Shown here: piece by piece, positions 47,401 through 62,428 of the stretch
Position numbering within the stretch: position 1 is the first letter of the stretch
Layout: the number at the start of each line of letters is the position of its first letter
Assembly: GCA_029204225.1 (NCBI GenBank)
Contig: MU832250.1
Span: 1-64,000 of the forward strand
Source: Diphasiastrum complanatum
Lineage: Eukaryota; Streptophyta; Lycopodiopsida; Lycopodiales; Lycopodiaceae
DNA length: 64,000 nt
Reading direction: 5' to 3'
Position numbers and translations under genes: made by a program
Notes under the pieces: model-generated
The model's input: the letters and a program-made list of their open reading frames with translations, nothing else
The model's database searches: none
What the model was told of the DNA's origin: nothing

Positions 47401-50400
47401 GAAAGCTTCTTAGTGTCGTCACGTCTGTAGGAACAGGCCAGGCAAGAAGAACAACAACTTTTTGAGGATTTTGTTGTATCCCATCTGCTGACACTATAAA
47501 ACTCAAATATGTTATTTCTTTTTTAAACAATTCACTCTTTATATCATTAGCAAATAATGTGTTTTCCCTCAAGGTTGATAACACAGTCCTAAGGTGATTA
47601 ACATGCATAGCATCGCCACAATTGTAAACAAGTATTTCATCAACAAAATTAACCACAAACTTGCCCATAAATGGTCTAAGCAAATTGTTCATCAACATCA
47701 TAAATGTTGTAGGGGCGTTAGTCAATCCAAAGGGCATAACTAAAAATTCATAGTGTCCAAATCGAGTTTGAAAAAAGGATCTGCCTCCTCAACCTACAAA
47801 CCGTAGGTGGTCCGTGAGGGATTGCGAGGATATTCCTTCCACCTATGTCGCCCTAGACAGCCAAAACAAAGATTCTCCTTCTTTGCCCGCTCCAAGTCCT
47901 ACGACGATAGCATAGAAAAGCGCTGGTCCCCTTGGGCATTGAACGTCCCATACCGCCCTTTGCCTTTTGAGGCACCTGCACCTTTACTTTTTTTAGCACT
48001 CTGAATCTGCTCTTGCGAGGATTGACCCTTCGATTTTTTAGGGCCATCTGCAAAGCCCTCTGGAGGCTTGGAGCCTACTCGTTCCTTATGAAAGGTCGAA
48101 GGCCTTCATGCAAGCCCTCCATAAAATGAAACACCTGTAAAAACAACGGCACCTCTGGTATCCGCATCAGTGCCTCCCTATATTTGTCCGCATATTCTTG
48201 TACGGACGCATTGCCTTGCTAGAGACTGGTCCACGTTGCATCGCCTGGTTTTTCTCATCCAAAGGTACCCAATTCTCTATAAACATATGCTTGAACTCTT
48301 CCCAAGTTGCAGGTACATGTGGCCTCGACAATCTTCTGATCATTGTCCTCAATGCCACACATCTGAAACTCCTTTCCCACTTTTGTATCCAATTTTCCAC
48401 GCATAGCAACTGCTCCAGTGATTTTGGCGGTTTTCAAACTTTGATCGTGGTCAATTTTCTTGACTTGAAAGGGATTTCCGTCTCTCTCTCTCTTCAACCG
48501 CAATATTTGTCGTGCCGCTTGCCCTTTCATGTTCTTGAAGGATTTGATGTAAAATAACTTCCATGGCATCGACCTTGGCTGCCACTTCCTCAACCCTCAT
48601 CAGTCTTGCACTTGTACCCGCTTGTGTATCCATATTTACAGTGTTACAAATCTGTCCACTTGCTTAGAGGTCAAAATTATCAACAAACAAGGGTTTCTGA
48701 CCCTCAAAACCTCCTCCAACGAATCAAACCGGTCTGTCTCTGCTAGTACAGCGTACTGTACACACTTTTCGGCCGTCAAAAAAAAATCCCTTGCCCACTT
48801 AGCAACCAGCTATGTTTGGAATTTTGGAGGAATTTTTTACCTGAAATTAATGTTTTCAGCCTCCAGCACGTTGGAGAATGGTTGCTATGTTAGTCCTAAC
48901 AAGAATGCAAAGTTGAAGTGTTATCGGTACTATTCAATGAACATCCAGGGCTCAACTAACATTATCACAGCTGGTACCTTATGAGAGTACCAAGAGAATT
49001 GAAGTGGATTCAATTCAAGAATAATTGCATATAGTGGATGCTTACTAGTTAAACGCCATCTTTGGGGTGGCTCTCTCCAACTCATTGTGTTGGTGCTCTT
49101 GTTTTGTGTGTGAGTGCTAATATGATTAGTCCACTCCATCTTAGGAATTCATGAACTCTCAACATTGAATTAGAACTATATGTTTAGTTTGATCCTCCTG
49201 TTTCAGTTTTCCAACACCATCCGTAAAAGCTGATAATTTCTTAACCTTTTTTTTTCTTTTGTTGTGATTGAATGAAAAACTATTTGGTTCTCTTGCATCA
49301 GGCTTGTAATGAGATTCTTTTCTTCAGCTTTTTTATCCTCTTTCTTGGTGTTCTGAATTTTGCTTGTTTCATAAGCTGTATAGTGAATTTTATTGTCCCC
49401 GATGTCAACAGGAGGACATAATAGGATCAATTGCAGGAAATGCAAACTTTGAGGATATGCCAGATTTCATTGTCACAGAAGATGTCACTGGAGTCAATGC
49501 AGGTATTGGACCTTTGTTGTAGAACCGTTTTTTTGCCTCCTTGAGACACCATGGTTTTGAGCTTTGTTTTCTCTTGTTCAAGGAACAGCTATGAAAAGTT
49601 TAGTTTGCAATGTCTGGGGGAACAACAGTGTTTCATCTTTAGATATCATTTACAATCATTGTTATATGTTTGGACAGAGTAATTTGATTATGCTGAAATA
49701 TAACTCACTGGATTTTTCCTGTCATTAGCGATCTCTATTTTGGCAGTTCTGTGGCAAGGGCCCTCGGTTATTTTTTCTTTGTAACTGGGAAGTTGATAAA
49801 GTGTTTGAACCTTTCTCATTTCCCTTGAAGCCTGTAAATGAGCTCAAAATACAAAAAGGTCAACAAAGCCTAATATATATTACCAATCAATTTCTAGAAC
49901 TAACCAATCAGGCTCTAACTATTCAAGTTGGTAATATATGCTGCTAGGGATGTTTTTTGTCAAGAATTCCAAGTGGAGTGAAGATTTTCTGGATATCTGG
50001 TGGAATCAAACTTCTTTCATCAGGCCTTTTGGCCATGTCAAGAGTGGTGACAATGATGCGTTGAAGTTTCTGATAGAAAATATACCCGAAAAGGAGAAAG
50101 AAAGACATATGAGGATTCCTCACATGCAATGTGTTTTCAATTCACATCTGTGGCGGCCTTCATTCAGAAATAGCCATCGTCTGGTGACCTTGACAAGAAC
50201 TGTATGGCAAGGTGGTGTAATGCCCTTTATTTGTTTTTCTTGAAGCCTAAGTTTTGACCTGTGACACTCAACGTAAATATTTGCATGAAATGCTTGACTT
50301 GTGTTTTCGCATCACTTCAACATCATGCCTTTAGACTTTGCTTCTTGGTGCTTCTCCTCATTGAAGTGGCATTCTGCTTGTTATCTTTTGGCACTTGATA

Positions 50401-50669
50401 CTCATCATGATTTTACGCTATAGAGGTTTTAACTGGCAGTGTGTGATGAAGGTTTGACTTTAATGTGTTTGTTGTTGTCTAACACAATCCTGCTCAAACT
50501 TGTTGTAGGAGTTTACTCTAAAGGTGACTTTATGGTGCACCTTGCTGGATTGAACGACAAGAAAAAGTGGATTCAGAGGATCCTTCGAGAAATTGAAGAT
50601 GAAGAAACTGCACCCCAGATTTCGGAGAACAAGAACTTTATAGCAAGTCTTGAAATAGATCGACAATGA
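40507..50669 (+). CDS. GT34-type (GMA12/MNN10) glycosyltransferase, 5 exons, 370 aa
   Basis: Predicted type II membrane, Golgi alpha-glycosyltransferase moving a sugar from a nucleotide donor to a glycan; donor and acceptor are unknown. Model: 40507-41067, 41437-41469, 49412-49502, 49948-50214, 50509-50669; all introns GT-AG and the frame stays open to TGA. Residues (Met at 40507 = 1): signal anchor about 68-87 (PVLILLLLCSFLVYGSEILL), KFAMVTCSD about 111-119, PPSWSKIIAVRKYLP about 163-177, metal-binding DVD 186-188 in FWNDVDSLVTNP, GVNAGMFFVKNSKWS after exon 3, SGDNDAL, HMQCVFNSHLW, and VHLAGLNDKKKW near the end. Plant xyloglucan xylosyltransferases are relatives, but this sequence looks closer to the fungal/algal-like branch (inference). 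No in-frame ATG lies between the stop at 40156-40158 and 40507. The 33-bp second exon completes the DVD motif. Intron 2 is 7.9 kb and full of transposons. Confidence 0.88.
42090..42375 (-). repeat. Copia-type LTR/primer-site remnant in intron 2
   Basis: A minus-strand primer-site sequence TTGGTATCAGAGC (42090-42102) is followed, in LTR position, by TGAACACAGTCC from 42107 and a TATA-like box (minus GGCTATAAATAGG near 42296-42310). No coding part or second LTR is evident: a truncated or small nonautonomous element. Confidence 0.5.
43249..43301 (-). repeat. (TC)n(TTC)n tail of a LINE
   Basis: On the minus strand seven TTC units then about 16 TC units directly follow a conserved 3' end (ATGCCAAAAGG hairpin region, 43302-43350). 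Confidence 0.75.
43302..44381 (-). mobile_element. Truncated LINE with ORF1 only
   Basis: ORF1 is followed by about 240 bp of 3' sequence ending in TTTTGGCATGGAAAAGAT, TTAATACAGC and a microsatellite tail. No reverse-transcriptase ORF2 is present. Immediately upstream on the same strand (44412-44465) is another copy of the same 3' end with its own (TC)n tail (44382-44411), so two LINE 3' ends lie in tandem about 1.1 kb apart. Confidence 0.6.
43540..44346 (-). pseudogene. LINE ORF1-like gene with two in-frame TAG stops
   Basis: 269 codons from the ATG (44344-44346) to TAA-type end at 43540, keeping one frame, interrupted by TAG at 44095-44097 and 43873-43875. Features: basic N-terminus DSEWVTTRRKGKK, Pro/Thr/Ala-rich linker, a coiled coil (QKQSYNIIALQEKVKMLEDE and VKALEDKIQALTKTWADLLK), then NVRVRGFSLE and VSFIRFKYTDYRDEVLK, RLKGNNIFVHEDLT, an RRM-like plus C-terminal domain arrangement typical of L1-clade ORF1 RNA-binding proteins. 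Lies inside the glycosyltransferase intron 2 on the opposite strand. Confidence 0.7.
44382..44411 (-). repeat. (TC)n tract between tandem LINE 3' ends
   Basis: About 15 TC units on the minus strand, directly after TTAATAAAGC of a LINE-like 3' end (44412-44465). Confidence 0.85.
44470..45630. other. Intron 2 sequence, possibly including gypsy LTR
   Basis: No supported gene. The part next to 45633 probably contains the 3' LTR of the gypsy relic (minus-strand LTR start TGTTATAGC), but its other end could not be placed. Confidence 0.35.
46470..46909. mobile_element. Solo LTR nested in the gypsy integrase
   Basis: 440 bp starting TGCTAGGGACC and ending GGTAACA, flanked by a perfect 5-bp duplication ATAAC (46465-46469 and 46910-46914). 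Removing it and one ATAAC restores the integrase reading (TVVMTKLKVQLRMSS). It is markedly GC-rich. No internal coding region, hence a solo LTR or a small nonautonomous insertion. Confidence 0.82.
47080..47262 (-). pseudogene. Gypsy integrase zinc-binding and core-start fragment
   Basis: DVYHYVTHCLKCQVNKAEM followed by GGRWESISRDFITNLPRT: the H-x-x-CxxC half of the zinc-binding domain and the start of the core. Confidence 0.8.
47336..47737 (-). pseudogene. Gypsy reverse-transcriptase fragment with damaged active site
   Basis: MPFGLTNAPTTFMMLMNNLL, then FVDEILVY where the catalytic box should carry two Asp; here the second is Glu. Continues to VPTDVTTLRSFLGLA. The palm beginning and RNase H are absent. 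Confidence 0.85.
48167..48633 (-). pseudogene. Gypsy gag fragment
   Basis: Starts MDTQAGTSARLMRVEEVAAK (48633), shifts frame, then VENWIQKWERSFRC and ATWEEFKHMFIENWVPLDEK, typical of the retrotransposon gag domain. Confidence 0.7.
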
Positions 50670-51679
50670 AGGAATAATCAGGATGCATAATCTGTGTTGA
50701 GCCTGCCTGCAAAAATTGCCATCAGATATTTCAAAAAAGTTCCTGCTCCCGCACAAATTCTTTCACTCCTATGCTGAAAAGCATAGAGTTGTGTAATCAT
50801 TCATACATATCATATTGTTTATTATTTAACCTTAGCACTGGATGAAACCGCCACAACTTGTTCATCCGCCTTGGATGGTTCCAACAAGCACCATCATATA
50901 CAAGGTACGTCTGGCTAAATGTCTTCCATCATCATGCCTTTCCGTTCCACTGTTGAGAACTATTTTGAAAATTTTAAATTTAACTTTCTGTGGAAGACTT
51001 ACCTGGACTCAATATCCGGCATCTTCGTTTTGATATGTATTTCTTGAATGTGGTGTGCCAGTATGCTACCAGAAATTCTCCAGTATTGAATGGAATATGT
51101 GATTATGGCTATCCACAAAATTGAAGTGCTTGCAAAATCCTGTGTTTGGGGGAGAGCAAGGAGGAGCGCTGGGGCTTTAGGTGTGTAGGGAGACAATCAA
51201 AACCTGTTTTGTTAAGTGCATGGTTTGGGCCGCAAGTGCGTGAGCAAATGATTATGGAGGAAAGTTTCCTTCCAAAAAAGCTTCAAAGGCAAATCAAAGG
51301 ATGTCAGTGTCATTGTTCAACTTCACAATGGATGGGGATCAGGGTGGTTAAATCTATCTCCTTCCGATTTGGGTGCAACATGAGAATATCGTAGAGCTTG
51401 GCAAGGAAGAGCTGAATGATCCAGCATAGTTATTCAAATTCTGTCATGTCACTGCAGAAAAGTCATCAATTTCGCCTTGCTTTACATGCTTTACAAGAGT
51501 TATCAGTGCTTTAAAGTGGGCTTTGAATGTCAATTTGTCAATGCAGCTTTTGCTGGTTTCATTTAGTAGCTTTGGTTTGCTTTATTTTTGAAGGAAATTG
51601 ATGTCAAGTTGGTATGAGTATTTTTTTTTTACATTTTGGTTTTTTTAAGTACATGAAAGAGATGGCCAACTCCTTCAAT
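50670..51679 (+). other. 3' flank of the glycosyltransferase; nothing else seen
   Basis: Probably 3' untranslated region and intergenic DNA. No canonical polyadenylation signal was singled out. Confidence 0.4.
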
Positions 51680-51871
51680 AGCACCTTTCATCTTGTGTGA
51701 ATGATACAAAAATGATGATTGCTAATAGCCTTACTTTGAATTTCAACATATGAACTTTAAATCTCATTTTGAGGTAGCACCTTTCATCTTGTGTGAATGA
51801 TACAAGAATGATGATTGCTAATAGCCTTACTTTGAATTTCAACATATGAACTTTAAATCTCATTTTGAGGT
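51680..51871. repeat. 96-bp tandem duplication
   Basis: GCACCTTTCATCTTGTGTG... at 51681 recurs at 51777 with one or two differences (ACAAAAATG versus ACAAGAATG). Two copies, very recent. Confidence 0.93.
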
Positions 51872-55480
<3,609 letters not shown>

Positions 55481-55488
55481 AGAGGAAT

Positions 55489-56090
55489 TTAGCAACTTTT
55501 GGACTGACAAAATTCATAAGTGGACTGATCACCGATCTCACAAATATCCTGAGAGAAGAGCTCAAATTGTGAGGCGCTATCTTCTTCAAGATCATCAATA
55601 AAGACAAGTGGATGTGGAGATAGAGGTGCATCGAGGATAGGGGAAGTGGCAGACTCAGTAGAAGAAGTACCGTTTTCTTTCTCTAGACAAGCAAAGACTT
55701 TTTTGATGTGTGAGTTAAAAAACCTCTCTTCTTCCTCAAATTTATCAGCAAAAATAGCAATATCACCAAATAGGGTCTCCACGGTATCCAAAGGATCATT
55801 TTTCTTAATAAATTCTACGTATATCCTAACCCAATCCAAAGTACCATGTAGATCAATAAGACAAAGGACTCTATCTTCAGGTCCAGCAGCAAGACATGTA
55901 GCCCGATCAGTTTCAATAGTAAAATCATGCATTGTAGCGACCTTTTTCATGCAACATATCAATGTCTGAATAAAATGGTTAGCTGGAGAAAGGGGCTCCC
56001 CATAACCTAAGTCGACGGCATCCTGAAACCAACTTGAGGATTGAAAATAGAAAAGACCTAAGTTAGCCAATGAATTAAAAATAAAAGATA
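55489..56090 (-). CDS. Unrecognised ORF, about 200 codons, coding-like
   Basis: Downstream of the (CT)n artefact the minus frame reads DAVDLGYGEPLSPANHFIQT, MHDFTIETDRATCLAAGPED, RVLCLIDLHGTLDWVRIYVE, then an acidic Asp/Glu/Ser-rich tail ending with a stop at 55489. Composition is protein-like rather than random, but I recognise no domain. There is no good start codon upstream (the open frame runs through the microsatellite), so it may be an exon or a transposon gag-like fragment. Confidence 0.3.
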
Positions 56091-56145
56091 AAGGTTTAGG
56101 GTTTAGGGTCCAAAGGATAGTTGGATTTACAACCCAAGGATGCAG

Positions 56146-57600
<1,455 letters not shown>

Positions 57601-57601
57601 G

Positions 57602-58094
57602 GTGCATGCACTACAACAATAGTGGGCGAACACAGGAGTAGGGTAGAGCTTAATTGCACGGTTATTTGCGGAAGCAGAATAGTAGACAATTAGACAATGC
57701 AGTAAGATAGTCAGACAGAATGACGAAGTAGCCACACATACAATTCTTACAAGAACTCTGAACGCAATAAAAGACAGAGATTGATTTAGATTAAGGTATG
57801 AAAATACACGTCAGATTGATTCTATGAGCACAAGACAATAATGGACGAAACAACGTGCTCAGGTAGCTAACTCCACTCTGTAAAAGCTATGAGCTTATTA
57901 CTGACAAACAATCTAAGAGAAAGAATCGATGCATGAAAGCATCTATAGTGTCTATCTCTAATTCACTATGTCTATCGATAATAAGGCATTTCTGCAAACT
58001 GTGCGACAATGTGTATAAAACTGCAGCAATATGAATGGGACTAGATTAACATGGGATTTAGGAGAGAGGAGGGATAAATCCAACACCCCCCCTC
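57602..58094 (-). repeat. Copia 3' LTR (about 493 bp)
   Basis: Lies directly after the copia tail, separated by the polypurine GAGGGGGGG on the minus strand. Starts TGTTGGATTTATCCC (minus) and ends near GTAGTGCATGCA. Homologous to 15340-16113. Outer end approximate. Confidence 0.7.
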
Positions 58095-58375
58095 AATTTG
58101 GATCTGTGAATGCCTTGATTTTCAGACTTAGCAATGCACCATATTTGTTGTGTGCATCAATGCTCAAAGCCTTGGTAAACACATCTGCAATCATGTCTTG
58201 CGTTCGACAGTACGTTAAGCTTACCTCTCTATCGAGAACCTTGCCCCTGACATAGTGATATCGAATCTCAATGTGCTTACTCCTAGAGTGAAATCTAGGA
58301 TTGGACGATAGGGCAATAGCACTCTGATTATCACAAAATACAATTGTCGGGGTGTACTGATTCAAAATGTCACAC
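58093..58375 (-). pseudogene. Copia RNase H tail (third family)
   Basis: QYTPTIVFCDNQSAIALSSN, HSRSKHIEIRYHYVR, DMIADVFTKALSIDAHNKYG: the end of a copia polyprotein, truncated upstream near 58375, where the text becomes unrelated. Confidence 0.85.
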
Positions 58376-58559
58376 CTACATAAAGCCAAGAGTAAATATG
58401 CAGAAGCAAAACTAGGAGTTGATACGCATAAGCGCAAGCCGAAGAATGTGACTTTTGAGACATGTTGATAAACTTAAGTTCATTTTTGCAGAATGTCTTA
58501 AAAACTCTTCAAATTTGCAAGTTTGCACCAAGAAAGAAAAACGTCTACTGCAACTCTTT

Positions 58560-59480
58560 CAATATCAAGCTTGTAGAATCAGCTATGGAGTAAGGTTAAT
58601 ATCAACAATAGAAATAAGATTATGTTTGGCAGTTTATGAAGTACCCCTTCACTAGTAGGTTCGTTTGTACTCCATGATAATTGATCAAATAGATAGTGGT
58701 ACTTTCTTTTATGTACTACAATTCAAAATTCAAATTCTTGTAATAGCAACAACCATCAAGTGATTCTTCTAGTTGTACATGACCAATCAACAAATATAGC
58801 AAGGTTTGATGATCAATGAAATATACAAATGGTTAAGGTAGTAAATTATGCTGATATTTTTTAACACTAATGTGGCATAATTGATCTCATCCTAGATCAA
58901 TTTCTGAGTAGAAAATTACATTCGATAATCTTATTGAAACTCCTATAGCTGGATTAAGACAACCAATGACATATTTGGAGACATTCATATGAACATGAAC
59001 TTCAATAGTCCAATTTGGGGCCTAGGATTGGAGTTGGCACGAGCACTCGCTTTAACTTATAAAATGCTTTAGTGGCATTAGGTTTTTAGTCAACGATCAT
59101 TGTAAGTTGATTGGTAGGCTTTGACAGCTTAGCAAAGAACAAAATGAACCTTATGTGATAATTACAACACTATCCTAAACTCTAAGATTTCACATATAGT
59201 TTTAAGTTTAGGCAAGCATATTATCACCTTTATTTCCTCTCAATCAATAGAAATATTGAGTCTTGAAATGACATGGCCCACACTATGCCATGCATGACAA
59301 ATATTTGACATTTGATAGGGTTAAGTAATATGCCATACAAGCAACATTAGCACTTTTTGCAAGCAATGCAATGTTTGATTGCATCCAGAGGTCATACAAA
59401 AAGATTTCCATAAACTTCTAGAGATAATCCTTTAAGGCATAACTTATGTTGATTAGACTGATTACATAAAACTCATTAGC
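58560..59480 (-). pseudogene. Ty3/gypsy RT/RNase H relic
   Basis: Heavily mutated minus-strand text: GILLNPIKCQIFVMHGIV (RT end), RFILFFAKLSKPTNQLT, FYKLKRVLVPTPILGP, then RNase H-like VYFIDHQTLLYLL and FYKLDIERVA. Several stops and shifts. It borders the copia tail on the same strand. Confidence 0.6.
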
Positions 59481-62025
59481 TGGTAGGATTAGGTGGATCT
59501 GATAGATTTTTTTTCCTTTGGATGAGATTAGGGCGATTTACCTTTAGGATAAAATTCAAACTAGATATATTAGAAAAGTTGCATAGCTCCTTAGAGCCAT
59601 TTAGTTCCTTAGGGTAAGTAATCTAGGTACTCTAAGGTAGAAGCCCAACGATTATTGTTGACAGTTTAGCTTAGGACTGTTTACTTAGGATCAAATTAGT
59701 AGTGTCGAATGATTAGCCCCTAGGTAGGCCGATCTAGATCATAGGAATAGATTTAGATTGAATCCTAATTATAAATGTTGTCCATAATCTATTGGTTTCG
59801 GGTAAGACGTATCTTCTAGGGGTCAATATTGCCCTAGTTGGATTGTCACATTCAAAAAACAAGGGCAAGCAAAGCCTTTCACTTTACTCTGCTATGTCCA
59901 AAAAGATTGAAGGCCAAGAATAAAAATTCGCATGTGACAAAAAAGACCGAGAGCATCTCATTTTCAGATATCTTCAACAAAGCATCAGGAAAGATAAAAG
60001 TTACAATTTTGAAATTGCTTTGTTATAGTGTACAAATAGCACAACAAGATAAACCGAGGAGGTCACCTTTACAACATGGCCTAATTTGCTCATTTCAAAA
60101 AATATTATTTCTCCAACAATGGCTGAAGTGGATATGGAATTTGGTCTACATTTTAAGTGGAAAGGTTAAAGAATATCCAGATTAGCCTTGAAAACAATTG
60201 TCCATTACTCTTGTGAAGAGAAATAAATCAAGTTGTTCAGACTCTTGAATTACATCTACAGCACGCAAGCCAAAACCTAGCTACCATTCATTTCCACTTT
60301 TTCAATGGATAAAGAGGCTACTATTGGCACTAACTAGTCCAGTTGACAATGTTATCAATAACCAATAAAAAGTTGAGCTTCTTTGACATTTCAGCTCTGG
60401 TGTTTCCTGCTGCATTTTAAGGTTCTTTTGAGTTACATAGCAAGATTGATTTTTCTCACCAGGTAAACAGAGGTCCAAGGTGGGTTACCAAGTGTAACCC
60501 ACTTCATAGTGATGCTGACATCATGATCAGGAAGTTACATCCAGAACCTCCTAGTGATGTTAGCACAAGCCCTAACCATCCACTAGCATGTAAAAAGGAA
60601 TAAAATGAAAAAACAAATCCAAATGCTGCTGCACTGTGGAACCTGCCAGATTTCACCAGTTCCACAGTACAAGAGGTGGTGACGTTGTAGATTGCATCTA
60701 GCTCATGTGTCTGAACAAGCTCAGCTGGGTCCATGTGAAACCTGCTCGACCCAGCTGGTTCCATAAACTATTGTGAAATGCACCTGCCTCACATGCCTTG
60801 AACCAGCTTAAGCAGTTACTTTTTGCTGACAAATATGTGAAGGTAATTTCGACTGCCTTTCTCACATATGCCCAAACTGTGTTGGTACTTTTTTGTCCTT
60901 TTTTATTACCTGCTACCTACATGAAAAGCTGCCCTTTCTATAACACAGAAGCATTTTGTCATCCCATTTGAGATACATTCACAAGAAAGCTTGTCCTCTG
61001 CCAGTCACTACCTGTTAAAAGGGTTAACTTTTTATTCCCGTGTTTATATAGTGTCTTGATGGAGAAAATTACCTGATCTCAACTGTGCAAAATTCAAGCA
61101 TTGCACATTTAAAATTGCTCCAATGTCCAATGTGTTAAAAGTGAACGGAAGGAAACCTTGTAGTGATAACACCTCATGTTATCCACCGCCGCAACCTAAA
61201 AATTTTAACTCTTTGATTCTTGTAGTTCAGTTATTTGTTTCGTTCAGACTGAAATAATATCTTCAACAACGAATCACAACATTTTTTCATAATCGTATCC
61301 CAAAATAAAAGTGCATCAAGCCTTTCATTGCATTCAGTTCAAGAAAGCAATCAAAATGATATAGCAGCACCCAAATTGACCGAACTTTGTAAAAAGGTTT
61401 ATAGAGAAGTGCAATGAAGAAGTGCCTCTTTAGATTCTGTATTCAAGTGATCACGTTCCAAGAAATCATTCTCTATAAGACACCAACAGTATGCTCAATT
61501 GAAGTGTAGTGTGATAAACATTCACAACTAGAAGCAGGCTGTATGCTAGCCACCTGGATTACAAAATATACTTACATAGAAAGATTTATGTGATGATGGG
61601 TGCTTAAATGAACTTTACTTAAACCTAACGTTGAAACTGCAAAGTAACTAATGCAATGATGAAACTTGTAGACATTTGAAAATTGCAATAATTACTTGCA
61701 TTTAGTAGTCAATCAGTGCATCGATCAGCTTAATCTAATTCAAGAAAGATCACCTTATGAAATAATAGCAACATTGAAAATGCCATGAGAATGTAGCTGC
61801 GCAGCAGTATTTTGTCACTACTACAAACATAGTGATACACAGCAGATTTGTAGCTTGACAGTAACCATAAATAAGCACAAAGAATCTTCTAAAACAATTG
61901 TACAAGTGATCTTATTTACAGCTGAAAACTTTTCCGGTAGGAAATATGGTCTTCCATATAAATGCATTTTCAGATAAATTTTGCTCTGTACAACCTAATA
62001 AAGAGCCATGCACATGAAGAAATAT
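59481..62025. other. Intergenic, one short inverted repeat
   Basis: No gene supported. At about 60479-60503 GTGGGTTAC-CAAG-TGTAACCCAC forms a small hairpin. Probable 3' flank of the PROPPIN gene at the right end. Confidence 0.4.
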
Positions 62026-62428
62026 TTACGTCACATTATTTTCCTCCATTCTCAAGAACTTTGTATACTCTTGTTGTACCATCTCTCCACCATGAGCAGG
62101 ATCAAACACACATTTATAAAAACTGCAACACAAGAACCCAGGCCACTTATTCACAGCAAAGCAACAATGCAGGAGAGTCTAGCAGTCTCAAAACTCTACT
62201 TCAACATAAGCTTCACCATCACAATGTATCAAGTACCATGAAACCTATCAATTAACAACATCAATTCAGATATGATCCCCAAATAAAGTAGTATAAACTG
62301 CTAGAATTAAATTGGATAACTACCTTCCATCTGTGCCCACAACAATTACGGTATTTTTCTGGGGTCCAAATGCCACAATGGCATGAGTCTCCTCTGGTAA
62401 ACGATAATGAGCGAAGGACCACTGTGAG
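62026..62428 (-). CDS. ATG18/WIPI-family PROPPIN, last two exons
   Basis: Beta-propeller that binds phosphatidylinositol phosphates and acts in autophagosome formation. Exon 62428-62324 reads [20 protein letters not shown], then [14 protein letters not shown], starting after an acceptor (ttttag) and ending at AG|gtagtt. Exon 62122-62026 reads [20 protein letters not shown], then [11 protein letters not shown] and TAA, after the acceptor ttgcag; the split Ser codon joins the two in frame. Intron 62323-62123 (201 bp). WSFA, the AIVAFG-x-x-x-NTV blade and the (F/Y)xxCxFDP-x-x-GGE ending are family hallmarks. Upstream exons, including the lipid-binding FRRG/LRRG motif, were not found in 62429-64000, so a long intron is likely. 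Confidence 0.8.

Larger units (their letters stand above)
45634..48640 (-). mobile_element. Ty3/gypsy relic in intron 2 of the glycosyltransferase
   Basis: Minus-strand order: gag (48633-48167, with VENWIQKWERSF, HVPATWEEFKHMFIENW), a zinc-knuckle region, RT fragment (47737-47336), integrase zinc-binding region (47262-47080), core pieces to about 46280, and C-terminal text near 46050. A polypurine tract (GAGGGGGGGAAGGGA, minus strand) abuts 45633. Protease and most of RT are missing and frames are broken. Confidence 0.8.

Noticed and set aside
60479-60503. Rho-independent terminator
   Set aside because: The small inverted repeat has no T-run and lies in nuclear plant DNA; it is only noted as a hairpin.
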